From NCBI RefSeq assembly GCF_000142805.1, contig NC_013077.1, forward strand, positions 124,001 through 188,000: 64,000 nucleotides of DNA. Reading direction: 5' to 3'. The position numbers were made by a program, and so were the translations under genes. This DNA comes from Lachancea thermotolerans CBS 6340. Taxonomy: Eukaryota; Ascomycota; Saccharomycetes; Saccharomycetales; Saccharomycetaceae. The first letter of the stretch is position 1; every line of letters starts with the position of its first letter. The notes under the pieces are model-generated. The model saw only the letters and a list, made by a program, of their open reading frames with translations, had not been told where the DNA came from and ran no database searches. Of this stretch, positions 1 to 9,211 are shown in pieces.

Positions 1-2042
1 TCAGCGCATTCTTTTGATTGCTGAATTACGCTTGAGACCATGACGTTGAAGCTGGAACTGGAGTAGTGCTGTGTGCTTTCATATAGCTTGATGATGCTGA
101 ACTTTGCAGCGCTGATATCAGACGAAGATGCTCGAGGGTTTTGGGCTGTCTTGAAGCCATGCGTTGAATGATCGGAGTCTCTAGATGGACCCTCAAGGTA
201 GTATGACATCCATTGCCAAGTCTTTAAAACTTCTTTCCAACTATCTGAGCTGAAAACAGAGCCTAAAGATAAGGACAGTGACATTAACGCTCTGAAAACA
301 CTTATCGTCCTTTGATGAATAGCGCGCGAGTGTTGAAGGTTTGCTTCAAAGCTCCCTTTAGCATTAGATGAGTTCCCTATCAGTGATTCGCTGATAGTGT
401 TTATAACAGTACTGGCAGTGGTCAGGCTCCGGTCAGACTCGTTATCTTCAGGGGCCTCGCCCATTATATGACAGCTTTCGACTGTAGCTATCCCAAACAA
501 GCGCAGGCACTTGTTTAGCTTATTCTCGCATTCCAGTACGCCAGCAGAGTGTGATAGCTTTTGGAAGGCCCTCACCACTGAATGAAACAACGGAGTGTCT
601 AAAGTTGAAGCGTACAAAAACATTTTGTGGATAAAAAAGAGGTCATCGAAAAGTTCACTGTACATAAGCTTCAACGACTTAACCTCTTCTTCTTTCGCTT
701 GCTTTTGGTATAACGATACTGCCTGTGACCCCATTCCGTCCGATATGGAATTGGTTACAGCTAGCACCAGATATACGACATATGTTTGGTCGACAAGAGG
801 CGCGCTTGCCTTGTCCAGCAAGTCAATAAATGGGATCTTGGCCACTGAATATTCTTGTGAAACTATAGGGGTGTCCCCTCGAGTTAGCACATGGAGGACT
901 TTCAAGTATTCGTGATACTCTTTTTGGCTCAGAATGCCTTTAAGAGTACTCAAAAGGCTCTTGAGAATCTGTCTGCGATCAGGGTGAACATCATAAGATT
1001 TGAAGATGCCCCAAACCAATGCAAAGTTTTTGCACACAAGCTGAAAGAGCTCAAGGGATATGATCTTCTTCCAAATTGGTGATTCGATTTCATTTGACAA
1101 GATGTTGATCAAAAGAAATAAAATTATTTCAAGTTCGAGCTCTAAAATTGCCAGAAACTCTTCTTGTATCAGCAATGTCAGGCACCTTGCGCTCCTTACA
1201 ACAATCGGGAAACTCTTTGACGATGAAATAGAACGCAGAAGTAGAGGTACAGCCCTTGTTCTAAGAACGAACTGTAAATCGGGGCAGGCTGCAAAAAGTT
1301 TCCGGTGATTCCTTAGTACACTTTCGAGAACCTCAAGCCCATAGTCTTCTGGTATGCTTTCGACGTTCAGAATGCAATCTTTAGGACTGTAAGACGCATT
1401 CTTTAGGTTGCACAAGTCGTTAAAAAGGCGGTTAGCATCATGGCGAAATGAGCCGACTTCAATGAATTCTATATTGTTTACTGCCACTTTGCAAGTCCTG
1501 CTTTCTTGATCGATAGTCGCTCTCTCTAAAATGTCGTTTATCAGTTGCTGGAGCGTTGCACTCGCAGTTCCGAAAACGACGGGCGCCTTGTTTGGTATCT
1601 GGATGAGACTTGAGCAGCATAAAAGCAGTTTGGAGCATAGCTTTCCAACAACAACCTGGCTATATGTCTTGAAAAAGAGCGGAATGATTTGTAGGACCTT
1701 GAGCTGTATTTCTGCGGCTAGGTGGGTTGAATCTATGAATGCATCGAGCACGTCCTCAATTCTGTCCTCAGGTATGCAATTGACCGATGACATCTTTTGT
1801 AGGCATTGCACTGAGACGCTTGTGAGCTTAGCGTTTTTGGAGGCACACGAAAGGACGAAAGGCGTTACAAAGTCTGGATGCCTTGGAAGGTCTTCGAATT
1901 CATGAACAGTTTTCAAGATCTCTATTGACTTGTCACTTGCATGCCTCACCTCAGAGCTGCGCCGCTTAGACTCCGCCGAAAGTGCGTGCAATTCTGTGAA
2001 GAGCTCATCACTAAATTTGCGGAACGAAAGTTTCGTCGACAT
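1..2042 (-). CDS. MON2: Mon2 (Golgi/endosome traffic scaffold), N-terminal part, cut by window edge
   Basis: Partial gene: the reading frame opens at ATG 2042 and stays open for 680 codons to the left edge, so the C-terminal part (family length about 1,600 residues) lies outside. Residues about 15-150 carry the DCB-type block typical of Mon2 and large Arf-GEFs, with the near-invariant stretches RHASDKSIEIL and NKAPVVFGTASATLQQLI. Mon2 is a peripheral trans-Golgi protein related to Sec7-family Arf-GEFs but without a Sec7 domain; it works with Dop1 and Neo1 in Golgi-endosome traffic. It is divergent from MRX6, as YNL297C and YNL295W are in S. cerevisiae. Identity is certain from family motifs and gene order; nothing looks broken in the visible part. 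Confidence 0.95.
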   Translation of the reverse strand, partial: MSTKLSFRKFSDELFTELHALSAESKRRSSEVRHASDKSIEILKTVHEFEDLPRHPDFVTPFVLSCASKNAKLTSVSVQCLQKMSSVNCIPEDRIEDVLDAFIDSTHLAAEIQLKVLQIIPLFFKTYSQVVVGKLCSKLLLCCSSLIQIPNKAPVVFGTASATLQQLINDILERATIDQESRTCKVAVNNIEFIEVGSFRHDANRLFNDLCNLKNASYSPKDCILNVESIPEDYGLEVLESVLRNHRKLFAACPDLQFVLRTRAVPLLLRSISSSKSFPIVVRSARCLTLLIQEEFLAILELELEIILFLLINILSNEIESPIWKKIISLELFQLVCKNFALVWGIFKSYDVHPDRRQILKSLLSTLKGILSQKEYHEYLKVLHVLTRGDTPIVSQEYSVAKIPFIDLLDKASAPLVDQTYVVYLVLAVTNSISDGMGSQAVSLYQKQAKEEEVKSLKLMYSELFDDLFFIHKMFLYASTLDTPLFHSVVRAFQKLSHSAGVLECENKLNKCLRLFGIATVESCHIMGEAPEDNESDRSLTTASTVINTISESLIGNSSNAKGSFEANLQHSRAIHQRTISVFRALMSLSLSLGSVFSSDSWKEVLKTWQWMSYYLEGPSRDSDHSTHGFKTAQNPRASSSDISAAKFSIIKLYESTQHYSSSSFNVMVSSVIQQSKECA

Positions 2043-2447
2043 TTCTTGGCTTTTGATAGCTACCGGCACTGCTCTTCTGAGAGCTTAGTGTCCCTTTTAA
2101 CTCGTTAGAATGATCTACTTGAGATCTGAGAACTAAATAAGACGTTAGCGTTGTTGATGTCATTATATACGCAAACTCAACGCGGCCATGACAGTTGGCA
2201 ACTTTTACATTGAGTTTACATAAGTTTTACACCCGAAATTTCAATATCAGAATCCCGATTAACCCAAGTACCGTCAGAGCGTCGATGAGAGATGAAATGG
2301 GGCTGGATTTTAGGGCTCCTGATTACAGTTGATTGAAAGTTAATCTAACTTCCGTATATAATGATTTTTAATGATCAAGCGATTACAACCTTTTAGAGAT
2401 GAGCCTAGTTCTCAAATCTGATCCTTATCTCGATAACATGAGAGGCT
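2043..2447. other. Intergenic region, divergent MON2/MRX6 promoters
   Basis: 405 bp between two divergent starts, A+T-rich, no gene. The only structure noted is an upstream reading frame before MRX6: ATG at 2399, a second in-frame ATG at 2438, and a stop ending at 2476, out of frame with MRX6 and overlapping its start codon. Confidence 0.6.
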
Positions 2448-3878
2448 ATGTTCAGAAATCTAGCCCACCTTTATAATGGAAAGTTTCAGACACTGAACAG
2501 AACTAATGCTTTGTGGGAAAGATGCAGCTGTATGCGCCTTTGCAGTACGGATGCCAACGCAGCAGAAAAGTCTAAGGAGGAAGAAGAAGAAGTTGAAGTT
2601 GCCACGAAAGAGAACGGCAAGAAAGATGGAGGAGATTGGAATGGATCCAACGCTTACAGTTGTGGACGCCCTTCCCGCAAGTCTGGTAAAGGTGTTTATC
2701 TGGTTCCCAAGGTGCACTCTACAGATCACATCAAACAAGATGAAATTCATACGGAAGGGCTGTTCGCAGGAAACAAACCTCTGTTTTTAGGGGAGCTTTC
2801 TCTGAGCTTTAAGCGACCGAGTGGTGCTCTTGATGGCATTTTTGGGACTTTGACCAAGATAAAAAGAGCGACAGATGACGGCGGAGACCAAGAAATAGAT
2901 GTTCAAGGTATTATAAATGACCTTCAGACAGGGGACAAGGATATCTCCTCTGGAGAGAAAAGCGCAGCAAAAAGGCCCGTCATTCCGTGGGATGCTTCGA
3001 TCAGTGGTATGGTCTATAACGATCAGCCCTTCAAACAAGTGCCGCGAGGGGTTGTGAATAAGCTGAAGCCCTTTAAGTTATTGAAAATAGAGCGGAAGAA
3101 TAAGTCTGGAAATTCTCAAGACCATGAATTGGTAAAGATGAGGGTTCACAATTCTAAAGTTAATGACGAGCTGCAACTAGTAGATCTTAACAGGGAAGCT
3201 ACCAGGAGACCTCCTACTTTAGAGCTGAACGACTCCGCGGGGAAAGCGAAAAGGTTCTATACTGATGAATCAAAGTCGCTTACGCAGTTCAAGTTCATCA
3301 GGAGTGACCAGCACGTCTTCAAGACGGATGTTGACAAGCTGAACAATTTGCTGGTCAAAGAGTTTTTGAAGAGAACAAAGCTGAAAATTGACTCTGAGTT
3401 CAGGGACAACCAGCTGCCGCTTTACATCTATATCAATAAGACTTTATCATCGAACGCTTTGCTACAGCGGTTTATCAGAAAGCGTGTCACGGATCATATA
3501 TCCCCACTCTTCACAACAATACTTTCATCATATGAGAGAGAGGACGAAGCCAAGAAGTTTGAGAAAAGAATCCAACTGAGAGTCAACTCACTCGTCGAGG
3601 ACCTTGCCGAATATTTCCCGTCCGTGTTTTTCGCGGGTGATATAGTAGATTGTGTTCACCACCCGAGTCCCGTCCCAGGATATGGGAGACTTTACTGGCT
3701 GAAGCCAGGAAAACGACACAAAGCCATTTGGGGCAGGAACTCTGAGAGTGATTTCGTGTTCAACTTAAGCAACACATACCGCATAACACGTAGTGGTGTG
3801 CGTTATATGAAATATCCTATTAACATTCATTATAGAACTTTCCATCAAGCATTCACGGAATGGGAATATCGTAAATAG
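2448..3878 (+). CDS. MRX6: Mrx6, Pet20-domain mitochondrial protein
   Basis: 476 residues from ATG 2448. The N-terminus is short, basic and hydroxyl-rich, consistent with a mitochondrial presequence, followed by a low-complexity acidic/basic region (runs of E and K, residues about 40-60). The C-terminal half (about 280-476) is the Pet20-type domain, with the conserved tail containing HHPSPVPGYGRLYWLKPGKR. In S. cerevisiae Mrx6 (YNL295W, about 524 aa) belongs to the Pet20/Sue1 family, sits in the mitochondrial matrix with Pim1 and Mam33 and affects mtDNA copy number. Position between MON2 and RIM21 matches the S. cerevisiae order. Family assignment is strong; function is carried over from the yeast orthologue. 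Confidence 0.88.
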   Translation: MFRNLAHLYNGKFQTLNRTNALWERCSCMRLCSTDANAAEKSKEEEEEVEVATKENGKKDGGDWNGSNAYSCGRPSRKSGKGVYLVPKVHSTDHIKQDEIHTEGLFAGNKPLFLGELSLSFKRPSGALDGIFGTLTKIKRATDDGGDQEIDVQGIINDLQTGDKDISSGEKSAAKRPVIPWDASISGMVYNDQPFKQVPRGVVNKLKPFKLLKIERKNKSGNSQDHELVKMRVHNSKVNDELQLVDLNREATRRPPTLELNDSAGKAKRFYTDESKSLTQFKFIRSDQHVFKTDVDKLNNLLVKEFLKRTKLKIDSEFRDNQLPLYIYINKTLSSNALLQRFIRKRVTDHISPLFTTILSSYEREDEAKKFEKRIQLRVNSLVEDLAEYFPSVFFAGDIVDCVHHPSPVPGYGRLYWLKPGKRHKAIWGRNSESDFVFNLSNTYRITRSGVRYMKYPINIHYRTFHQAFTEWEYRK

Positions 3879-3951
3879 TCTAAACTCATATTATTAACTG
3901 TTTATATGTCTACTACTTTCATCCAACCGGTAAGAAAACATCTCTAGCCTG

Positions 3952-5517
3952 CTAGGGAAAATCTCTTTCCTCATCAACACTTGAACCTTGATTGCTTTCG
4001 GCCTCATCTTCGTCTGAGTCAAATACAACGTCTCTCGTAGCGTAAACATACACTTCGTTAGGCCTATCTAGTCCAATTCTCCTCCGGACTTTGGCCTTCC
4101 TTTTTCTGTGATCATCGCTGCTGCTTTTAGAGTGTATGCTCAATGTTTTTATTACCAATCCTTTGACGATGAAATGGTCGGTGTAGTATATCATTCCGTC
4201 CCAAATCCTGCTGCACTTCTCGAGAATAACGTTCTTGAGAGGTTGAGGCTCGTTAAACTCAACCTTGTTGGTGTCTCTTGGAGGGGTATCGTCGCCGTAT
4301 TGCCACCGAACTCTCTGCTCCTCCGTGCCGCTATTAGCCGTGTCATTCCGACTTCCGATTTCTCCAGTTTCGCTATCTCGCGATATGGCGTCCTGCACCT
4401 TTAAAGCGTATTTTGCAAAGTGGTAATCTTCCTGGTCGTCTTCGTAAACTGGACGCCCTAAAACGCTCTGAGCCTGCACCTTCCGTTCGAGGATGAGTAT
4501 GTGGTCCACCCATTCCCACACGATAACCGCAGAACCCACATAGCAAGTGGTATTGAAGATTTCGCTGAGGTCATCGACCCAGATATTAGCAACATCTGCG
4601 ACAAAGAACCCTGGCTGTAAAAGTACAATGATGAGAGCTAGCAAAGTTAGAATCATCATTCGCTGATATAGAAAGCAGAGGTGCCTTTTATTGAACATGT
4701 TGAAACAGATAATGCACGCGTAAGAAGCTGCGAGCGCTATGCGGAACAGGTACACAAATGGCGACAGTAGCGTCAAGCCATCCGCATCGTAGGAGAGGCC
4801 TGAAAAATTATCATTAATAGACTGTGCCAGAGTTGGAATGGCCCATAGAACCTGCGAGATGATGGAGAGAGTAACCCCCACCAGGAACACAGTTCTTTTT
4901 TCTTTGACGCGAGAGAAAAGGCGCATTATGATCTGAACTTGACATAGCTGGCATATAAGAACAACCAATAAGTCTAGGCACGTGAAAGTGAGATCCATCC
5001 AGAGCAGGTCTAGCACCCTTTCCGTGGAGACCACCCCCTTGTAGATGTGGTCTTGGTGTAGGACCTTGAGAGCTTTGCTTATGAAGATAGCAAGGTTCAC
5101 AGACGCAAGGGTACTCCCGAGTTTCAGCAAATTGGATGCGCCGCGGTGCGGCTTTTGTCGGATAGTGATGAAAACTATGACCGTCAGGAAAAGAGTTATC
5201 ACGAAATTTGTTGTGAATGACATGATTATTGCATATATGCTGTATTTGAAAGGCCCCCGATCATTCCCGCTGGTGATGAAAGTATGCCAATCCCTTTGGA
5301 GCGCTTTTGAGTAAGGAAAGGATAGTCTATTTCGTTTCAGTGACGAATATACTGGGTTTCCTTCATCGCAGTAGCTTGTGAAACGCACGCTGTCGAAGTA
5401 GGCCACGGGTTGCCACTTGTTTTTCCATATGAGAACACCATTCCCTAAATCAATACCCCCGCAGCTCTGGTATTCTTTCGGCACCTGGCTGTACCTCCAA
5501 GAAGTCTTTTTCACCAT
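3952..5517 (-). CDS. RIM21: Rim21, PalH-type alkaline pH sensor
   Basis: 521 residues from ATG 5517 (S. cerevisiae about 533). About seven hydrophobic membrane segments lie between residues 90 and 350, after an extracellular N-terminal part with conserved cysteines (SCGGIDLGNGVL) and before a long hydrophilic, acidic cytoplasmic tail ending in clusters of D, E and S. This is the PalH/Rim21 architecture. The protein sits in the plasma membrane and activates Rim101 processing through Rim8, ESCRT and Rim13 when pH rises or lipid asymmetry changes. Converges with MRX6, 73 bp apart, and precedes MSB3 as YNL294C precedes YNL293W. The window also contains the start of SNF8, an ESCRT-II subunit needed by the same pathway. 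Confidence 0.93.
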   Translation of the reverse strand: MVKKTSWRYSQVPKEYQSCGGIDLGNGVLIWKNKWQPVAYFDSVRFTSYCDEGNPVYSSLKRNRLSFPYSKALQRDWHTFITSGNDRGPFKYSIYAIIMSFTTNFVITLFLTVIVFITIRQKPHRGASNLLKLGSTLASVNLAIFISKALKVLHQDHIYKGVVSTERVLDLLWMDLTFTCLDLLVVLICQLCQVQIIMRLFSRVKEKRTVFLVGVTLSIISQVLWAIPTLAQSINDNFSGLSYDADGLTLLSPFVYLFRIALAASYACIICFNMFNKRHLCFLYQRMMILTLLALIIVLLQPGFFVADVANIWVDDLSEIFNTTCYVGSAVIVWEWVDHILILERKVQAQSVLGRPVYEDDQEDYHFAKYALKVQDAISRDSETGEIGSRNDTANSGTEEQRVRWQYGDDTPPRDTNKVEFNEPQPLKNVILEKCSRIWDGMIYYTDHFIVKGLVIKTLSIHSKSSSDDHRKRKAKVRRRIGLDRPNEVYVYATRDVVFDSDEDEAESNQGSSVDEERDFP

Positions 5518-5877
5518 ATTTGCAGAGGGTATGCTCCTGCGATGAGTTCAAGTATAGAGCTACTTGTTGATTTTAACATCACCCGTATTTTTTGACAGGA
5601 CGACTAAGCAATAAGGTTGAGCATAGAACCAGATTAGCCCCAATTCCCATCTGTTTGCCATTCATAAGCGTGTAGGCTCTAGTTGACTCACTGTAGGGTA
5701 TATAACAAGAAGCTTGGCACCGCCTTCACGGCTGACTCATTTCTTGGGCCTCTTGGGACGAAATAGAACATCGTGAAATATAATGACATTTTTTAAAATA
5801 TGATCTTGAAACTGCTTGACCGGCGCAGGTGGTGGAATTGACCGATTGGCAGGCGGTTTAGTCCCTCATTTGTATTA
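5518..5877. other. Intergenic region, divergent RIM21/MSB3 promoters
   Basis: 360 bp between the RIM21 and MSB3 starts. No gene, RNA or clear repeat seen; an A/T-rich stretch lies around 5780-5805. Confidence 0.5.
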
Positions 5878-7578
5878 ATGACTAAACTCTCTGATGTCCA
5901 TGATTATGGAAGCTCCAAGACTAAATCTAGAAACGGTGGCCTTAGTGGATACTTGGCAAGCAAGTCGCCGTCGGTCCCAAATCTTACACAGACCTTTACA
6001 ACACGATCGATGAAAGAAACCTCGCCTGAAAGAGCGGGTTATCAACAATTTGGGTCGCCCTTGGTTGAGGAACCCACTAACCTCAGTGTGATCGACCTCT
6101 ATGGCGATGAGGACGACGAGGACGCCGATGATGACGAGGACGCCGATGATGACGAGGCAGAGGGATCTCAGAGCACATCTGGCGTGATAGCAGACCTGCC
6201 TGTGAGTTCGACCGAATCTCCCTCTCTGGAAGCACCCAACGCGTTCGGGGCGGCCAAGGATCTGTCTCAGTACGATCGATATGGCTTCAAAAAGCAAACA
6301 GCTCATGTCAGTCAAGAAGAGTACCATATGTGGTGGGATCAATACTCCAGATATTGCATTCGCCGGAAACGCAAGTGGCAGGATCTTCTGGAGAAAAGTG
6401 GACTGGCCCCAAGTAATGACGTTCCTGACCGCTTCCCTCCTCGAAGCGAGAAGTTAAAAAGATACGTAAGAAAGGGAATCCCAGCAGAATGGAGAGGCCA
6501 GGCGTGGTGGTATTTCGCTCGAGGGCAGGAAAAGCTCAATAAGAACGCTGGCGTGTACGACAAGTTGTTGGAGGGACTGAATAACAAGAAAGATAAGAAT
6601 AACTGTAAAGACTTAGAGGTAATTGAGAGAGATTTGCATAGAACATTTCCAGAAAACATTCATTTTCAAAAGGACCCCAAGGAGGGCCAAGAGCCGCTCA
6701 TGATTCAGTCATTGCGCAGAGTGCTGTTGGCATTCTCGGTTTATAATCCTAAGATTGGCTACTGCCAGTCCATGAATTTCCTTGCAGGACTGTTATTGCT
6801 ATTCCTGGATGAGGAAAAGTCTTTTTGGATGTTGGTGATTATAACATCTAGATACCTGCCTGGTGTCCACAACGTGAACCTAGAAGGTGTCAACGTTGAC
6901 CAGGGTGTGCTCATGCTGTGTGTCAAGGAATACTTGCCCGATTTCTGGCAAAGAATAATCCCAAAGGAACAAAGCCGAAGCAACGAGTTTCTGTACAAGC
7001 TCCCTCCTATTACTCTCTGCACGGCGAGTTGGTTTATGAGCTGTTTTGTCGGCGTCGTTCCAATTGAGACAACATTGCGTATTTGGGATTGTCTCTTCTA
7101 TGAGGAATCGCATGTCCTTTTCAAAATATCGCTTTCCATAATCAAAATTTGTGAGCAAGAATTGGCGGGCAGTCGCCTTGCTCACCGCGGGCTGCGGGCC
7201 AGGACACATGGTAGGGACGATGATGATATAGAAGTATTTCAAGTCATTCAGACCGTACCGAAGAAGCTTCTTGACCCCCAGGACATCTTCGACCGGATCA
7301 TATTCAAAAGGCGAGTCCCGCTTAACAACCTTAACCAAGAGGAGATTGACCGCTGCCGGAAGTACGTCACATCTCAGAGATTGAAGTTCAAAAACTGCGC
7401 AGAAATTATGGGCGACAGAACAAGCGCCAAAGCAAGTGCAAAGAGGGATTTGGAAATAGGGCCAGATTTTGTAAACAACGCTTTGTCATCGGAAGTTTAC
7501 GGTTTTAGAAGAAGTCTTACGGGCGCCCACTGGAACAATAGCATAAAGGAAAAGGTGCGGCAGATACGAAGGAAATAA
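5878..7578 (+). CDS. MSB3: Msb3/Msb4 TBC-domain Rab GTPase-activating protein
   Basis: 566 residues from ATG 5878. A disordered N-terminus contains a run of Asp/Glu (residues about 76-95) encoded by an 18-bp tandem repeat. The TBC domain begins with KGIPAEWRGQAWW (about 199-211), carries the arginine finger in RDLHRTFP (Arg255) and the glutamine finger in YCQSMNFLAG (Gln297), so both catalytic residues are present. Msb3/Gyp3 and Msb4 are GAPs for Sec4, Ypt7, Vps21 and others at sites of polarised growth. The left neighbours are those of S. cerevisiae MSB3 (YNL293W); the right neighbours GET5 and SHR5 are those of MSB4 (YOL112W). This is therefore the single pre-duplication gene. Its stop is 31 bp from that of convergent GET5. 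Confidence 0.95.
   Translation: MTKLSDVHDYGSSKTKSRNGGLSGYLASKSPSVPNLTQTFTTRSMKETSPERAGYQQFGSPLVEEPTNLSVIDLYGDEDDEDADDDEDADDDEAEGSQSTSGVIADLPVSSTESPSLEAPNAFGAAKDLSQYDRYGFKKQTAHVSQEEYHMWWDQYSRYCIRRKRKWQDLLEKSGLAPSNDVPDRFPPRSEKLKRYVRKGIPAEWRGQAWWYFARGQEKLNKNAGVYDKLLEGLNNKKDKNNCKDLEVIERDLHRTFPENIHFQKDPKEGQEPLMIQSLRRVLLAFSVYNPKIGYCQSMNFLAGLLLLFLDEEKSFWMLVIITSRYLPGVHNVNLEGVNVDQGVLMLCVKEYLPDFWQRIIPKEQSRSNEFLYKLPPITLCTASWFMSCFVGVVPIETTLRIWDCLFYEESHVLFKISLSIIKICEQELAGSRLAHRGLRARTHGRDDDDIEVFQVIQTVPKKLLDPQDIFDRIIFKRRVPLNNLNQEEIDRCRKYVTSQRLKFKNCAEIMGDRTSAKASAKRDLEIGPDFVNNALSSEVYGFRRSLTGAHWNNSIKEKVRQIRRK
6115..6156 (+). repeat. 18-bp coding tandem repeat in MSB3
   Basis: The unit GACGAGGACGCCGATGAT occurs twice in tandem followed by a 6-bp partial third copy. 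It encodes an Asp/Glu/Ala run and is length-neutral for the frame, so copy number could vary between strains. Confidence 0.85.
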
Positions 7579-7609
7579 TTTATAGTTGACAAATAGTATA
7601 TAACTAGTG

Positions 7610-8236
7610 TTAATCAAGGTCTGCCAAATCCCACCCGCGTTGGAGGCGCTGCAACACAGCCGTGGCTTCTTGAGGATCAGCCATTTCGTTTTTCAACAGC
7701 TGTTCGATTTTGACCCAGGGAACTTGAACAGATCTTGGTGCAATTTCTTCAGCGTCTATGGAAGCATTGGCAGAGTCACCTGCTGATGTGCCTTGTGATG
7801 CGGCGTTTTCTAACTTGGAGACCATCACCACCAAATCGACCTTGTCGCTCTTTAAGTCAGACAGCAATATGTTGTCATGCAAGACTTTACCTTTTAGCAG
7901 AACTTTAAGCTGTGAAGTCTCATGAATAGAGTCTTCTTTCTGGATTAGAAACTCTTTAACCTGGTAGATGGTCTCGGATTGGTCGAACTCTTGTGAGTAC
8001 ACGAATTTTGGCGCCCTTATGGATTTGAGATTCAGCTGGATCCGAGCAGATCCAGAACCGTTCCCACCGTTCCGCTTCAACCTCTTGTGATCGTATTTGT
8101 ATTTCAAAGGTGGGAGCGCAACGCCAAGGTTGGTGATATTCTCCATTGGCGTTTTAAAGTCCGACTTCAACACTATAGGTTGCTGTGCAACCAATGAAAG
8201 AAACTTGCTGATAAACTCTTTCTCAGGTAGGGACAT
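7610..8236 (-). CDS. GET5: Get5/Mdy2, ubiquitin-like GET-pathway adaptor
   Basis: 208 residues when started at ATG 8236 (S. cerevisiae Mdy2 is 212). The N-terminal Get4-binding segment (EFISKFLSL, VTNLGVALPPLKYKY-like: here ITNLGVALPPLKYKY), the ubiquitin-like domain (about residues 65-140, containing LKVLLKGKVLHDNILLSDLK) and the C-terminal homodimerisation helix (VPWVKIEQLL through RGWDLADLD) are all present. Get5 joins Get4 and Sgt2 to hand tail-anchored proteins to Get3. The frame extends 38 codons further up to ATG 8350, but the homologue starts at the equivalent of 8236, and 8350 is only 12 bp from the divergent SHR5 start, so the shorter form is preferred. Order MSB, GET5, SHR5 equals YOL112W-YOL111C-YOL110W. 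Confidence 0.9.
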   Translation of the reverse strand: MSLPEKEFISKFLSLVAQQPIVLKSDFKTPMENITNLGVALPPLKYKYDHKRLKRNGGNGSGSARIQLNLKSIRAPKFVYSQEFDQSETIYQVKEFLIQKEDSIHETSQLKVLLKGKVLHDNILLSDLKSDKVDLVVMVSKLENAASQGTSAGDSANASIDAEEIAPRSVQVPWVKIEQLLKNEMADPQEATAVLQRLQRGWDLADLD

Positions 8237-8362
8237 GCTGGCTCTTTTCTGCTTTTTTATTCCTATAGGTAATGGCAGTTCTTTATGATCAATTGGGTAT
8301 TTCTTGGTTGCACAGTTAGCTTTTTGAAAATTGAATTTAATCAAAGACATGCCGACTAATCA

Positions 8363-9132
8363 ATGAATAGCGCCCTGACCAGCTCAAACTCTAAGCATGT
8401 GGTTCCAGATGATTCCGATCAGCCAAAGGCCTTGTTCTTCAATTATCACGAGTTTTCTGTAACAGATTACGCCGAAATCGGCAAGGAATGTAGCGAACAT
8501 GAAGAAGAGCTCGCTCTGTGTATTACGCACTTCCCTAACACATATGCACCTCTAGACTCTATCAGATTTAAGCAGACACGAATTGTGCGGATTCCCAGGC
8601 GATATGAAGACAATCTTGACTGGCCGGTGTTTTGTACGCTGCTCCCTGGACACGAGCCCGCGGCCCTTGTGAACCAAGATGGCAGTTTGCAGTTCGTGCC
8701 TTACGGTTTCTACGAAAACCAGATCTATGGCCTGTCTTCTGTTAGCCCTTTAAGCTCCTATCTTAGCCCCGAGGAGTTCAAAGATATCGTTGAAACCGTA
8801 AACATGTATTTACGACAGGGCTACGATCCGAACACATGGCGCAATATCATATCTGCTACTTTTGATGTGCTAACTTTCAATCTATGGAACTGTCTAATGA
8901 TCCGACTTGTTTCAAGTCCCTTGCTCAAGCTGGAGAACTACGTTGAAACGCTGAACAAATCTAAACTTTTCAAAAACAAAAACATAAGGCTAATTTCCCC
9001 GAGAAGGTCGGGATTTCTCTCGGTATGTTAAACCAGTGGGAAACATTGCATGAAGACCGAACTTTGAAGACATTTACTAACAACTTCTTCGTCTTAAAGC
9101 TGGACTTTGAGATACCCACCCCATCGCTGTGA
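8363..9132 (+). CDS. SHR5: Shr5/Erf4, palmitoyltransferase accessory subunit (two exons)
   Basis: Two-exon model: exon 1 8363-9022 (220 codons), exon 2 9100-9132 (10 codons and stop), total 230 residues against about 237 in S. cerevisiae. Unspliced, the frame would end two codons after the 5' splice site; spliced, the protein continues SGFLS-LDFEIPTPSL, which fits the Erf4-family tail. The body is the Erf4/Golgin-A7 domain, with IRLISPRRSGF near the end and a hydrophobic segment around 170-185. Shr5 binds Erf2 at the ER, and together they palmitoylate Ras. Divergent from GET5 with 126 bp between preferred starts. The gene identity is firm; the splice is inferred from exact consensus sites and needs RNA evidence. 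Confidence 0.85.
9023..9099 (+). other. Spliceosomal intron in SHR5 (77 bp)
   Basis: 5' splice site GTATGT at 9023-9028, perfect branch-point TACTAAC at 9075-9081, and 3' splice site AAAG at 9096-9099, 18 nt after the branch region. Exon 1 ends on a full codon, so removal keeps the frame and opens ten further codons. All three signals match the strict yeast consensus. Confidence 0.85.
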
Positions 9133-9211
9133 ACGAAAGTGAATATTTTAAAGAACTGACGAGCTCATCGCGTTAGCATCGAGAAGAACTTCACAAATCA
9201 GCGAAACGTCC

